Shown one piece after another: positions 41,801-55,600 of a stretch of 64,000 bases of DNA (positions are counted from its first letter, which is position 1; every line of letters begins with the position of its first letter). Below the pieces are notes generated by a model that worked only from the letters and a program-made list of their open reading frames with translations, did not search any database and was not told the origin of the DNA. Source of the stretch: Lingula anatina (lineage: Eukaryota; Brachiopoda; Lingulata; Lingulida; Lingulidae). The DNA is taken from assembly GCF_001039355.2 (NCBI RefSeq), contig NW_019775455.1, forward strand, positions 78,629 to 142,628, given 5' to 3'. The translations under genes were made by a program, and so were the position numbers.

Positions 41801-44800
41801 ACTGCCTACTTCATTAATTATCTTCAGCGATTGTGCTAGAAATACTACAAGACGCAGTGGAAAACGTACAAGTGTTATTAGTTTCCTGATGAGAAGATTT
41901 TTTCTTGAATGAGGGAGTTCTGTTTTTTTTTTTTTTTTTCATCATAACCATTTGATATATCAAAGCAGTGAATGGCCTCATTGATGTTTAGTTGTCTGAT
42001 GTTTAACTGTCAATGGTGAAATGGTTATTTACTGAGAGCCGTGAGTTTTCTTTTTCTCAATGCTGAACATATGGGTATATACCAAAACATGTGGACATAT
42101 TTTAACATATGGATATAATTTTACAAATTCAGTATCTGTTCCCATAACTTCTGTGAATGTGATATTAAATAAGTGGATGTTATTACCAACAGATTAGTCA
42201 AGTAACTGGCAGGTCATTGCACGTTGGTTACTGGTCAATGGATTTACGGGAACTTGAATAGAGACAGATGTCATATTTCTGTGTTACTGGGAGTGCTATA
42301 TTAGGACTAATGTTGGATTTTATCAGTTATGACTGTTGGATGGTAAGGAATGAAATTAAGGATTTGAAACCTTGAATGGCAAATGGCGTCTTCACATCAA
42401 TCTGGATTGAAAAAAGTACCTGATAATTGCAAGGGAGAAAAAAAAAGGAATCAATCATTGAAAGCTTTATAAATAAAAAAGAACAAAATGGAACCCCCCC
42501 CCAAAAAAAGCATTGTGCTGATTCTGACGTGAAAAAGATGAGAAATTCATGTATACGAGAAACCAGTGACAATGGAGAAAACAAGAGAATCGGGCGTAAA
42601 AATTAGCCTTTGGGTATAGACAATGCCCACTGTATAAAACCGTGATGGAGGCTGGTAGCATATGCAACATATATAGGCTATAATGTTATCAGCCATATAT
42701 AAATGCATCAGCTGTGCTGGTAGTACTCTGTTGTATTGATGAAGGACCCATGGGGACTTCACTTCATCATCTGTGTGCTGAATAATGTCTGGCATAAGGA
42801 ACCTGGCCGTATGAAGAGGACTTCCAAGATATAGTAGTACAGTTCTTGGTAACCCAGGCATTAGTCACAATTAACTACAGGCAGCACTGTTTTTAGTATG
42901 CAGATCATTTACTGTTTGAACTGTAGGATGACCTATGACTGTAACCTTAGTGGCGTTGTCTCCATGGAGGCAGCCACAAATCACAGAGGTTATTCCATTG
43001 GCTTACAGCTGACAGAGGTACTACTACAGTTTTTGTGGGATTGAGAGCAACACAGTGAGGAATTGTGTGTATGTATATATATATACATATACACACGCAT
43101 ACATTTATAAACCACAAAATATTCCCCGTCAGTCAGTCCTCAGTACATTTGTCTGAGTTAATGAAAAACTGCACATGAAATATTAACATGCTCCTAGCAG
43201 TAGACTGACTATACTGGTTCACAGGTCATATTCATTACTATATGCTGTGACTGTCATGGTAAGCTTAGCATGGAGCTCTGTACCAAGTATGTGGGGCAAC
43301 TGGAACTACATTACAGGTAAGGCAATTAACCATTAGGAGGGGGTGGGGGAGGGGCATTTTTATTACCTTACTGAGATGGGGTTGATAACTTGGAGAATCG
43401 GGGGTGAATAGGAACAGGTTGGTAAACATGGTAAAACGGCATAGTTCTGAGTGTGATTTGGGGAGGGGGGTATTTTTACAAAGATTTTTCAAAAAAATGA
43501 TTATAGCAGTGTTCTGATAAGGTAGAAATATGTCTTTGATGGGAATCATGCCACAAGTGAGGAGATTTCACTCACTCTGATCACTTATTGATCTGGAAGG
43601 AAATAGAAGCATGGACTCCATGCTAAGAAGTGATGAGTATTAATAACATAGGCTGGCAAGGGAGTGATGGGGATGTCTGAAAAAAAAGATTGAAAACAAG
43701 AAAGTTTCCCAGTCATTGATTTCTCATTATTGTGTGAAGGGCAATGCACCTTTTGTTCTCTTGTGTTCCTGGGAATGTGTGAACTGCTGTAGGCATGTAA
43801 TTTCCCCTTCTGGTTCTAATCATTTAATTTCAGAGCTGACCTGTGCTGTACTTTTGCTGCCAAAACAAACAGTTTCAGTGAATTAAGTATGGGAGGTGGT
43901 TGATTTTTGTTCTTTACACATTGCATACAAAGGAGCGTTTCTTTCTTCTCTTTTTTTAACATGATGAAATATAACATTGACCTTGTGCAATTTCCTGTAG
44001 TAGATGATTGTGCTCCTTCACGCTACCTGGTGCTTTTCAAAAACTTGGATTGCCTTTAAATTTGCTTCAAGTCGGTGTTTATACTTGTTAACCCAGCCAG
44101 ACTCCTGGCAAAAATGTAATTGTTTTTATGTTAAAGATAGTAAACAGTGACTGATTCTTGTTATGTGCCTGCTTCACAGTTAATTTCAAGTCAGGTTGGG
44201 GTAAAAATTGTAGCCTCTTGTGACTCAATTGACTAGGTATCCCAAATAATCAAAAGCAGTTTTCCTTTTTCTTTTTTTTTTTTCTTTAAATCATACCTTT
44301 TGGAAAAAATTGAGGTTTTCTTGACAAAAATTTGCACTCTCATGAGTGACAGTGGCCCATTTAGGTATGTCATGTACATTTATAGTCTGCTTAAACATTA
44401 AAAGCTCCCAGATTAATTTTTGCAAAGTCAACAAGCTGTTTTTAACAGTCAAAGAGAGCATTCACATGGAGAAGAGCCAAGGTCTAGCAAGGCCCAGACC
44501 TAAATATGGCGGACCTACAGTGACATTCAATGACAGACTATTAAAGGATTTCGCGGCCTTCCTTTCATGTAGGTCCGCCATATTTAGGTCTCGGCCTTGC
44601 TAGACCTCGGCTCTTCTCGATGTGAATGCTCTCAAAGCTTAAGCCAAGAATATAAGACTTTTTTTTATGAAATGGGGCCCCTGGTACCATGGTGTGACTA
44701 AGCTCAACTGGCCTAACATAATTGAAGTAACCAAGACCATGGAGATGAAATTCATTTGTTTGTTTACAGTGTTGTGTTTGTTTACAGTGTTGTGGTTGGT

Positions 44801-46546
44801 TAAAATTGTACTGAATAAATTAAAGTGGCAATTATCTGTAAACCAGTTGAAAGTCTGTTCAGGAAAAGCACATGCTAGATATTTTTTAAGATAAGAAAAT
44901 TAAGGAGATGATTGCCGTGAAGAAAAAAAAAAGAATGGTAGATTAAGCATTGTTTATACAGAAATGATATTTGTTTACTGTCAACACTAGTAATTGATGT
45001 GGTTATTTGCTTACCAATGTCTCGGGGAAGGTTGGCATTTCTTTCTAAATGTTACCACGTAGTCTTATCTGTGAAGGTGTATGAAGGTGTATTTTCAGAC
45101 TGCATGAAGTTTACTAAATATAACAGATCTACATCCTTTGGTTGTGTAAATGCCCTTATTTCAGCCACACAAGAGCAGGGTTATGGGAATATACAATTTT
45201 TTCTAGGAAGATTATTAAGTCACACCTTTAAAACATACAAACCTCTGCATTAAAACGGTGCTCCCTTGCCTATTTTGGATACAATTTCACCCAGAATTAA
45301 CCTAGACTGAGTGTATGCCTGGCAGGTTGGCAAGTTTCCCTGGTTTGATGTTCTTTTTGATTTCTTTTATTTTCACTACCATGATGAGGGTAGTTTTTTT
45401 TTATACTTAGCATATGGTATTACTGATCTGTTTTGGAAGCAAATCAGTTGCCATAGTTTATTAATGATATGGATGTAGACTTGGAAGGGTTGCCATTTCT
45501 TCTACAAAGATTGTTTTTTCATCAGGCATGTTTAGATATATGTATGTGGGTATCACAGCGATTAAGATGCCAGGTTAAGTCATGATAATACTTAGAGATT
45601 AGAAACGTATGTCATGCTGGCAGATTCCAGTAAAAATGACATATATGTTAAGCGCAAGGCTCTGGTGGGTTATTGGTTTTTACAAATTCTTTAGTCTACT
45701 TGAGAGTAATCTGATAGTAAATTTTTTTAATCAATAAATGTTGGCTTATGTACTCATGTTTTGAGGAAGTTGAAGATGCTTTTATGGTCACATGTTCTTA
45801 CACTAAAAAGAAAAAGATATATAGTTAGTTGCAGATAAAGATTGTAAATGAGCAATGTTTTGATACGTGATATGTATATTTGACTGTTGGAGAAGTAGTT
45901 TATCTTTTGAGAGCTAATATTTACATTTCTGTCTTAGTGTATTGTGTGGTTTTTGAGAGTATTTTAGAATATTCAGAATTATACAGTATAACTCAACATA
46001 GAGGTGTGTGTGTGTGTGCGTGCGTAGATTTCATGTCCAGTTGTCTGCTTAACCACATTTTTTACTGGCTGAGTATCTTAAGCATGCCTATATCACATTT
46101 AAAAAGATTAATAAGGCACTGCTGTCATGATGACTGTAGCTTTAAAGAAATTTTACAATCATTTATACATATTTAGGTTCATCTTGTTCTTTTTTAGGTA
46201 AAGGTAGCATATCAACAACAGAGCGGCGGCGGAGACTTAGCACGGCACCAGGGTATGTATGTGTGTGTTTTTTAACACCTCAGTTGAACCCTACAGACAA
46301 AGCGTACTTGGCTTTGCCAACAATGGTTTGTTATGTGAGTGTTATTCTTGGCTTTCCCGCCTGGTTTTAATTAATAGTGATGGCAGTTTGATGTAATGCC
46401 AATAGTTATGGTTGGTCTATCACTCATTTGAAGTGGATAACCATGCTTATAATTATCATGTGATTAGATTCATTTTGTAGGCTTATCCTGTCACCTTGAT
46501 TAATTGTGTTTGCTATACTATGGCTATAGTTGTATATATTGGCGTT

Positions 46547-46608
<62 letters not shown>

Positions 46609-49600
46609 CCCTTATTTTACACCAAAAAATCTGTAAAAAGTATATTTAAGTTGTATTGACGCATTAAAATCATAAGAACATCCTCAAAAAATGTCACTTT
46701 ACATAGATGTCTGGTAACTTGCAATAACTTGCACACAGTGATATAACCATGACCACCTACGGTTGGTAGGGTGGGACCTCAAAAATTGACAATATTTTGA
46801 TGACTGTTACGTGACGTATATTGTTTTCAAAACAATTGAAGTCTAAAATTGAGATCATGGTAACAGTCAGAGGGACCATGCTTTGCTTTCCTGGGAATTT
46901 GAGAAGAGAAGGACAGAGCTGTCGTAATATAAGAAATCAGATATGGTCTTATACTGATTACAGAAAAATTAACAAAACACAATGGAAAATTATCCTTGTC
47001 ATATAAAATATGTGAACTTCACGAACATGAAAGAAACAACTGGAAGCTGTACAGATGCACTTGAATGAAAACATTGCTTAGCAATAGTGTTTTTGATAAG
47101 ATAAGGTTTGATGAATTTTATTGATCTACCATGCTGTTATTGCCGGAAGGGGAGATTATTTTTTAGAAAATAAATGGCTTGGGTTTTTATTTCCAGCAAT
47201 GTGGAGGATGACCTGGTGCTGTCAGAATCGGATAACGAGGGTGATGAACAGGTACGTGGGGGTAAGGTTTAACCCCAGGGGAATTGCGACTTAAGCCTTT
47301 GAAAAGATGGGGGCGGGGGGGGGGGGAGAACAGGGCGGCAGTGGGCATAAGCATAGAGATAAGTAACTAAATGTTTAGAAGATGCATCTGTAGTGAAGGA
47401 AGAAAACAGTTAGCAAACAAAAAGGCCTTCTTCACATGAACTGAGGATGAGTTGTCACTCATGAGAACACCATTTCATATTGTAAGATGACAATTTGCTT
47501 GATATGGAATTTACTGATTGAAATTATTCAGGAGTAAGGAGTGCAGTCATATCTTCTGACATCACTTCCCCAGTTTCTAGTCATAAAATTAAACCTGATG
47601 TGAGCATTACAAAAAATACAATTTAAATAAACAGGGGCGGATCCAGAGATATTTTCTGACAGTCTTCCAAATTATCTTTGTTGATCCATCCTCTATTTCT
47701 GACCGTCTTCTGACAGAAAAAATTAGATACCCGTCAATGTTAACTTAAAAATCTGACCGTCTTCCAGAAGACCCAGAAGACGGCCTAAATCCACCCCTGA
47801 TAAATGTGAGCCACTGATGTCTGTAGCCAAAAAGTACGCTTTAAATATAAATATTTTTGATTGTGAACTATGAATTGATCATTGCATATTAGCATGTGTC
47901 ACTGTTTTACATTTTAAGGTCATGTTTTACATTTTTAGGTCAAGGTCAAGGTGCGGGCAGCCACAGTTGGCCACAAAGACAGGTAAGAAGTCACTTAAGA
48001 TTTTGAAAAAGTTTTCCCAAAATTCAGAATTTCCAAGGAGATCTTTTGAGAATGCCCACCTGCCATTGAAGGGGGAAAAGTGAGGCAAGGAATCGGGGGG
48101 GAATATTGTGGTTGTTGACTTGATGGCTTTAAAATATATACTGATACTTTTTAAAGTGTGACCTAATACATAAGCTGCATTGTATAAAACTGGCCTTTTT
48201 ACAGTTGCACATAGGAAGAATTAGGGAAAGTTATTGAAAAAAGGTGGAGATATATGTTAACAATGAAGCCATGCACCATGTTATTGGAAATACTAGCTTG
48301 AAAGAATATCCCTCTAAAGTGGTTTTGTTTTTGAAAAGATTATCAGTAAATTTTTTTCTCAGCATGAAAGTAAATTGATGCATGTGTCCTCATGCAGGGT
48401 GTGGTGGTAAAAGTTGTGTGGGAAAATTGCAAACAATTACAGTGTCTAAGATAATGGAGGCAACACGAGGAAAACATTACTTGAAAAATAAGACTGAATG
48501 CATTTTAATAAATGACATAGAAAAATATAAGGCCAGGGAAGTACTATAGTTCCCAAATACAAACCTAGAAGGGTAATTACTAGAAAGATGTTGTTTTATT
48601 TCAAATAGTTTGGTAAACAAATAGATTTTTTTAAGGAGAAAAAGAAACGTTCAAAACTAGGAAGTAAGATTATTTCATTCAGATATTCATGGTATTTTAC
48701 CAGTGCCATTGAAAGAGTAATGGTTGGTTAAAAAGCAATGACATGATCTGTTGCAAGTTAATAACGACAGCATAGAGTACAGAGTTTCAGAATGGATGCT
48801 CATTACCAAAATGAAAATACTTGTGCATTCATTAATTGCAGCTCTTTCAGCGCCAGTATATTTAATGGAGAAATAATAGCCATTGTTATTAACCACAATG
48901 GAAATTCTAGTAGTTTTTGTAGGCAAGTTTAGACTAATCAATGCATTAATGTGTCTTGTGTCTGGTTAACTGGGCTGTGCTATGCTTGTAAGTCTGACTG
49001 ATAATATATAGCAATGTTTTCAAATGTCTCTTTATGAGCAGGTTACATTTTTTTGTCTTTATGGGGGAATCCATTAAAATAACTGACAATTATTACAGCA
49101 TTACGCAGGAACAGAGTGTGTGCCGGTGCTCTTGGGAAATAGGCTAATGTGTTCTGTAGCTTCAGGCTGATAGCATGCGGAGACTATTGGGGCAGGAAAA
49201 TCACTGGAGCTTGAGTTAAAACTGTGTTATTTACTATATAGTGATTTTGTTTCCTTTATATTTTTTATCACAAGAATAAGCAAAAGAAAGAAATGAAAAA
49301 AACAAACAAAACATTTGCACTAATTTAAGTTATTTTAGGAAATCGGTATTATTTTTTAAAATAAATTTTGCAGAAATTTCTTAGAACATAAAATGGCGTG
49401 AAAATAGCCAGTTGTCATTTTTTTGTCACACTGAGTGAATGAGTTTTGTGATTTATTGCAAAGAAACCCCAGCATCAGAAAATATTATTCTGCATGGGCT
49501 TTATTATGTGAGTAGTTATTAGTGGGTAACTACTGCCCCAAGAAATACTGTTTGGATGTGTCTTTGTATGTTGTTGTATATTGTGAAGACATGCAATGGC

Positions 49601-52600
49601 ATAGAGTGCATTTGGTGCACTAAACAGGTTTTATCCACAATCTATGTAATATTGAAAGAACAAAATAAAGATAAAAATGGAAGATTCAATATCCAACGTA
49701 GTTAACAGGGAGAGAAAATGAGCATAGACTGTGAAACAGCTTAAGGCCCACACATATGGATCGTTGCTGCTACCTCATGTGTTGTATTGGGGGCGGAGGA
49801 GTTGATTCGGAATCCACGCTATTAAACCTTGAGAATCAAACTAAATTTTTTAGACAAGGAAAATGATGGGGGCAAATGTGGGTTGAAAGAAATGTGTAAT
49901 ATTATACACAGTAACAGTGGTCTTAGCATGGAAAGGGGAAAGAACCTACTTCTGTCCATATATATAACTCCATCATCAGTTAGACAGGGGGAAGTACTTT
50001 TGTAGCCGTGCCCCCCCCCCCCATAAAATTACATAATCACTTCATACTCAAAAGTATATCAAAGATATTGGTAATAGCAGAAAGTTCTCAAAATGATAAT
50101 AATAATTATTATTATGATGATGATGATGATGAAAAAATAATGGGAAAAAATAGCATTTCACTATTTTTAGTTGTGAGCATCACTTTTAATACTTTGAAAT
50201 TATTGTATTATTTTGCAGTGCAAATCTTGTGCGTTCCGACTCCTCCAGTGACAGTGACTCTGAGAGCAGCTCTGAGGAGTCTGGCAGTGAAAGTAGTGAT
50301 GGGGAGGAGGAGAAGGTACCCAAACCAGGGCCAGAAAACAATAAGGCCAAGGAGGAAGAGGAGGAAGCACCTGCTGTGCCTCTGCCTGTAAGTACATTTT
50401 ATCTGTCATTTTTGTGTCTCTCTGACCTAAACACTGTTACAGCTCAGGTAAGCACGAGGACAAAATGTTTCGGATAGAATGAAAATAATGATAATGATAA
50501 GGTATGAAAATATTGAGTAAGTTATAACATTTTACAATCAGAGATCCTCAAGAAATGATAATATATTTTTACCCGCACTGATTAAAATTAGTTCATGGAT
50601 TTAAAGTTTGTAGACTAGCTTGAAACCGTGTTTGTTGTGTCAGATAGAACATTCTTTAAGCCTGATGCCATAAGTACTGCAATTGCACTCAAGTGAAATT
50701 ATATCATAATAAATGCAGTCACATACACAGTATTTAATCTGCTTGGCTTCTGAGAAATGAAAAATTGTTGAAATGGAAAGTGAGAGTTGGATATGACAGT
50801 TAATGGCTATCGTGTCTATCCTTATATGGGTGCCTTCATCATAGACCAGCATTTTGAATGCTAAAATTAAATGCACACGCACACACCTGAAATATTTGTC
50901 AACAGCATTCAAGGAACCATTTTATATATATATAAATATATGGAGTTGTGAATCATAACCACAATGGGCACATTTTACACCTACATTTAATGTGTGGTTT
51001 AAATTCCATTTTAACCAAGCGTACACTGCAAAACTAGGTTAAAACCCAGGTGTCACAGAAGCCCAAAGAAATTCAAAATTCAAGTCTTTTTTAAGTCTCT
51101 TCTAATACAACACAAAGGTTCTTTGATATGATTTGGGACAGCATGTTTCAGAAATGTCAAACTAGTCAAGCCGAGACATCAGTCAGGAAGGCCATGTGGA
51201 CCAGGTGTTGTTGAGGGTTCAGTATATCAGTAACTTGACTGAGACCAATTATGTCATTCTCAACAAAGTTTAGTGATTTACCCTGGCCATTGAAATATTC
51301 GAAACATTGACACCTGGACAAAATCTCCCAAATCATGCCATATTGGACAGTAGATTGATTTGCCCCCCCCCCTCCCCCTTAAAAAAATAATAATTATAAA
51401 ATGAAAAAATAAAAATAAATAAAAATGACAAAATCCCTAGAACTGGAATATTTTAGTCAAGTTATTAACATACATGCGGGATTCATCATTGCATATTATA
51501 GGGTTGTGGTGACATTTATCCAAAGTACACCAAATAACACATATGGAAGACCAGGTTCTTTTGAAAAATTGATGAGAAGGCCCAAAGTGGGTTCAGCACT
51601 TTTTATGACAGTCTGCTGTTTTAGAAGGTTATATCAAATGTCCTCAATTTTTGTTTCAGCACAGAATCTGCAAAATGTATGCATCATAGCAGAATTATTT
51701 TAGCACATTTTCATCAACTTGAACATCTGATGGCCATGGTTTTTTTTTTCAACGCGATTATGAACATAATATTCAATAAAGCAAATCATTTACTTAAGTC
51801 TCATTCCTTTTTCATAGCAGAGGAGTCTCAATTTCAAACACAATAAAGATCATCCTAAAAGTGATATAAGTCATATAATATTCATATGATATTAACATAA
51901 TTCAAATCTGTCTCCTTCTAGCAGCAAGCACAGGGGGGCTGGAGTCTGCTCAACTTTATCAAGAAAGACAAGCCAGAGAAAGCGCCAGCCGATCCGCTGG
52001 AAGAGAAGTTGGAATTCCTTCGTGACAATAATGTCAATAGTATAGAAAAGGACATTGGCGCGGACACTCTGCTGACCTCTGACCTTGACCCCGTGGACAG
52101 CGAGATGGTGACTGCGCACATGGACCGCAGCAATGAGGCTCTGTTTGAGGAGCTGGACCAGATGGTGGACAGGGTAATTGGCTCAGTAGTGGATGTGTGT
52201 ATGTTGGTGTCATTGTGGATGTGTGTGCACGTTGTGTGTGTTTGTGGTGTTCGTGTGCATTTTTGTGTGGTGTTTGTGTGCATGTCTGTATGTGTGTGTG
52301 CCTGTGCGCGTGTGTGTGCGTGCATGTGGTGTTCATGTGCATTTGTTTGTGTCTATGTGAGGTATTCGTATGCATGTGTGTGCGTGTGTGTGCATGTGTG
52401 TGTGTGTGTGAACTCCGTAGCCTTTTGTTACATAACTGTTTGCTACAATGTACAAGTATAAGGCTAAAGCATCTTTGTTAAATTGTTCTATTTCAGAATG
52501 AAGTTTTGAAATAAGATTAACTTTTTTCTATATTTATTGGCTGATGATTGCTGTTTCAAATAAGGCATTAAGTCCTGGGTCTGTTATAGTTTCTGAATCT

Positions 52601-55600
52601 TTTGTTCATTATAACATATTCATAATATGTGCAGTATTGTGCTTTTTATCTTTATTCAAATACATACCAAAATCTTTGTATCATATACTGTAGCTCACTA
52701 TCAAAATGTTTTGATTTTTAGGTGGCTCGAAGGAGCAAAGAATTTGAAAGAGCTGATCTGAAATTCAATGATGACATCTTTGATGATGAGGGTGAAGATG
52801 AAACCGATTCACATGCAGTTAAGGAAGAAAAGATCTTGCCCGCTTCAGCAAAAATTGTTCATGGGTCTCCAAAACATACACCCAGCCAAAATGGGGTGCA
52901 ATTGTCTTCGTCTCCCAACAGGACTGGTAACGTGTCCAAAATGGAACCGCCAAAAATTGTCATCAAAACTGATCCTGCCTCACCTTTGGATGTTAAGATG
53001 GATTTCTTATCTCCCATTGTGAAGAATGATCTGCTGTCTCCGCTCCCTGCTGAGACCCCTGTCTACAAGTCCAAAATCCATTTTCCGTCAGCCACAACAG
53101 TCGATGAAAAATCCAAAGAGGCCCTTAAGCTGAAGCTGAAGTTTGACTCTGTGTCTTCTGATAAACCCAAACATGGTAGAACGGGAGATCAGCAAGCTGT
53201 GACAGGGAAGTCTGTCCAGTCAGAGTTGAAATCTCCAGTTGAATCAACAGACAGTGAGGATGCCAGTGAAAAAAGCAAAGGAGGAAAAACGGGCAAGAAA
53301 TTGAAAGGTGCTCGTCGTATGACAGTGGATCTCGTGAGAATTGATGATGATGTGAAGGATTCTGGGAATGTACAAAAGAATGGAGCCCCCACCAAGGAAA
53401 GCAGCAAAACCTCTGATTCTAAATCACAAAAGGAAAAGACACCAAAGTCTAGTAACAATGGGACTTCAAAAGGGGAAAGAAAGAGCAGGAAGAAAATCAA
53501 ATCCAAAGAATTATTGGACACAGACGACAGTTCAGAGTCTGAGGAAGATATGATTGTAGACATCGAGGGTGATTTGTCACCACAGAAAATGAATGGAGAA
53601 TTCAAAAAGAAAACCAAGGATGTTGTGACAAAACTGAATGGGGATAATGGTTTAGCTTGTGTTATACCCGAGTCCAAAACGCTCTTGCCCCCCATGTTGT
53701 TATCACCACTGCCATGCTCAAAGGACCCTGCTGGAACAAACAAGGGCAGCAGAGCAGATGACAAAAGTGCAACGCACGTTCTAGTCAGGTTAAATCTCAG
53801 TTTGTTGGAGCAACTTCGTAAAAAGAGAGAAGAAGCAAAGCAAAAAGAAAAGGAAAAGGCAGAAATGAAAATGAAACAAGAGAAGGAGAATAAAGAGCGA
53901 GCAAAGGAGAAACGAAGACAAGAAAAGGAGAAAAATCGTGAGAGAAAGAATAAAGAGAAAAGAGCAAAGGAGAAGTCGGTGACAGAAAAATCTGTGTCAA
54001 CAATGCCATTAAAACAGGAAATTATGATGAATCTTTTTCCAGATGAGAGGACAAATGGATCAAAAGGGTCACCAGAAGGGAAAGAGTCCCCTCTTGGCAG
54101 CATGGAAATGTTACCAGCGCCACCTATGTCTCCTCTTGAAAGACTAACAGTACCCACCAAAGATGAGACCTCGCGTGATAGGACAGAAACGTATGCAATG
54201 CCCTCTAGTGGCAAAGTGTCTTCTCCCTTGAAAGGGGGTAATGGCGAAAACATTCACAAATCTCCAAACAGGACAGAGTCTCCGAGTGAAATAGTTCCTA
54301 ATGTGCCAGTAAGTGTCAAAGTTGAAGAGAATTCCAGTGATCAAAAAGTAGTGCCAGAGTTATCAGAGATTTCTGAAAAGACGTCTTGTACAGGGATTAA
54401 GAGTGAACGAATTCAAGCCACTGATGTGGCAAATGATGTGCAGAGGATGGGGAGATTCATAACCCAGTTGAGGAGAAACAACCAGAAACAGACACTGAGG
54501 TCCATGACATGGATATTGAAAAAAGTGAAGATGAAACAAAATCTGAATTTGAAAAAGACAGTGATATTAAGGACAAAAGGACTAAGGATGCTAATATTAT
54601 ATCCAAAATTATAGGGGGGAGTAACGTACCTTCTATTAAGATCCCCAAACGTAAGAGAGAGGCAGATGACAAATTTGATCATAAACGGCACAGACAAGAG
54701 CGGAGCTTAGAGATGGGTGAAGATGCAGGGCGGGAGAGAGTGGAGAAAAAGGAGTAAGTATGCTACACTGTACAAAAAAGAGATGATATCCTTTGTCACA
54801 ATTCTATAGTTAAATGTGGTGCCACAGAATTTATCTATGATAGTTTTTTGTCTAAAACAGTTGTTAACCTGTAAAAACTCTCTAAAAATTTGTTCTTGCT
54901 TTGTGGTTTTTCACTTTGTCACAAACTGAAAGGGAATATGTTAAATGTGTGATTTTAATATGTGATGATAAATTATTGGCTTGAAATTGGACCTCTTTTT
55001 GGCTGGCTCTGGAGAAAATCTTTCTTTTGATGTATTTTATGTAAATTGTAACATCTGAGGCATCTGGCAGTCATTTGACTGTTGCATCTGATTAAAGCAA
55101 GTTTGTCTACCAGCTCTTGAATCATGCAGGCTTGAAAAAAAAAGGGGGAAAGGGATACAGGCATTTTATGTTTATATCTGAAATTGCTTTTACAGTAGAT
55201 TGCCCACATGTGTTTAATGAGTTGGAAAAGTGCATCACATGTGAAGACTGACAAATCATTTTTGATTAAATGCTTTGAGTTGTGTTTGTCAAGATGTCTG
55301 TTTATTAATATTAGGCTCAAAAGAAAAGACGTCTGATCAAAATTTTTTGTAAGTCCCCATTTATGTATGGTGATGATGTGTGTTAAAAAATACATGCAGT
55401 GTAAATGTTATAATTATTGCTGATCAGTGTTTATTGCGTTGTGATTTTATTTTCTACCCAATACCTGTGACAGGGAAGTCTATGATTATGTAAACTAGAG
55501 GTCATAATTTTGTAAACAATACTCCATATTCTTTAGAAAATCCAGCCATGAGGATGACCGTTCTTGGGACAGAAAACATCATCGCAGGTCACACAGCATT

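Larger units (their letters stand above)
32173..46197 (+). other. Longest AFF intron (14 kb)
   Basis: Contains an AC microsatellite (32761-32798), a MITE (33823-33996), a foldback element (44452-44631), a short ATATAC palindrome (43073-43092) and the coding-looking open stretches at 38776-39063 and 41657-41839. Intron length and position in the 5' half suit a regulatory-element reservoir, but no element can be identified from sequence alone. Confidence 0.7.
46253..50218 (+). other. AFF introns between exons f and i
   Basis: Three introns: 46253-47196 with a CT microsatellite (46551-46606), 47252-47938 with a MITE (47632-47799), and 47983-50218 with a poly-C run near 50010 and a GAT/AAT triplet run near 50097-50130. 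Nothing else recognised. Confidence 0.75.
50388..52721 (+). other. AFF introns flanking exon j
   Basis: 50388-51921 is AT-rich with a C run at 51363-51378. 52174-52721 begins with about 220 bases of interrupted TG repeat (52192-52412), which opens long spurious frames on both strands. Confidence 0.75.

Noticed and set aside
52009-52461. A continuous 150-codon frame running from exon j past 52173
   Set aside because: Only the part up to 52173 is coding; the rest is intronic TG repeat read as Val/Cys/His.
53189-54253. Long open frame of 354 codons on the - strand, rich in Ser/Phe/Leu
   Set aside because: It is the mirror of the Lys/Glu/Ser-rich AFF exon k; the composition is fully explained by the + strand codons, and it has no recognisable motif.
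54520-54540. Programmed -1 frameshift at the A6 run (ttgaaaaaagtg) to explain the frame break
   Set aside because: The heptamer is in the wrong phase for canonical slippage, and the acidic family-like reading already begins about 80 bases earlier in the second frame.
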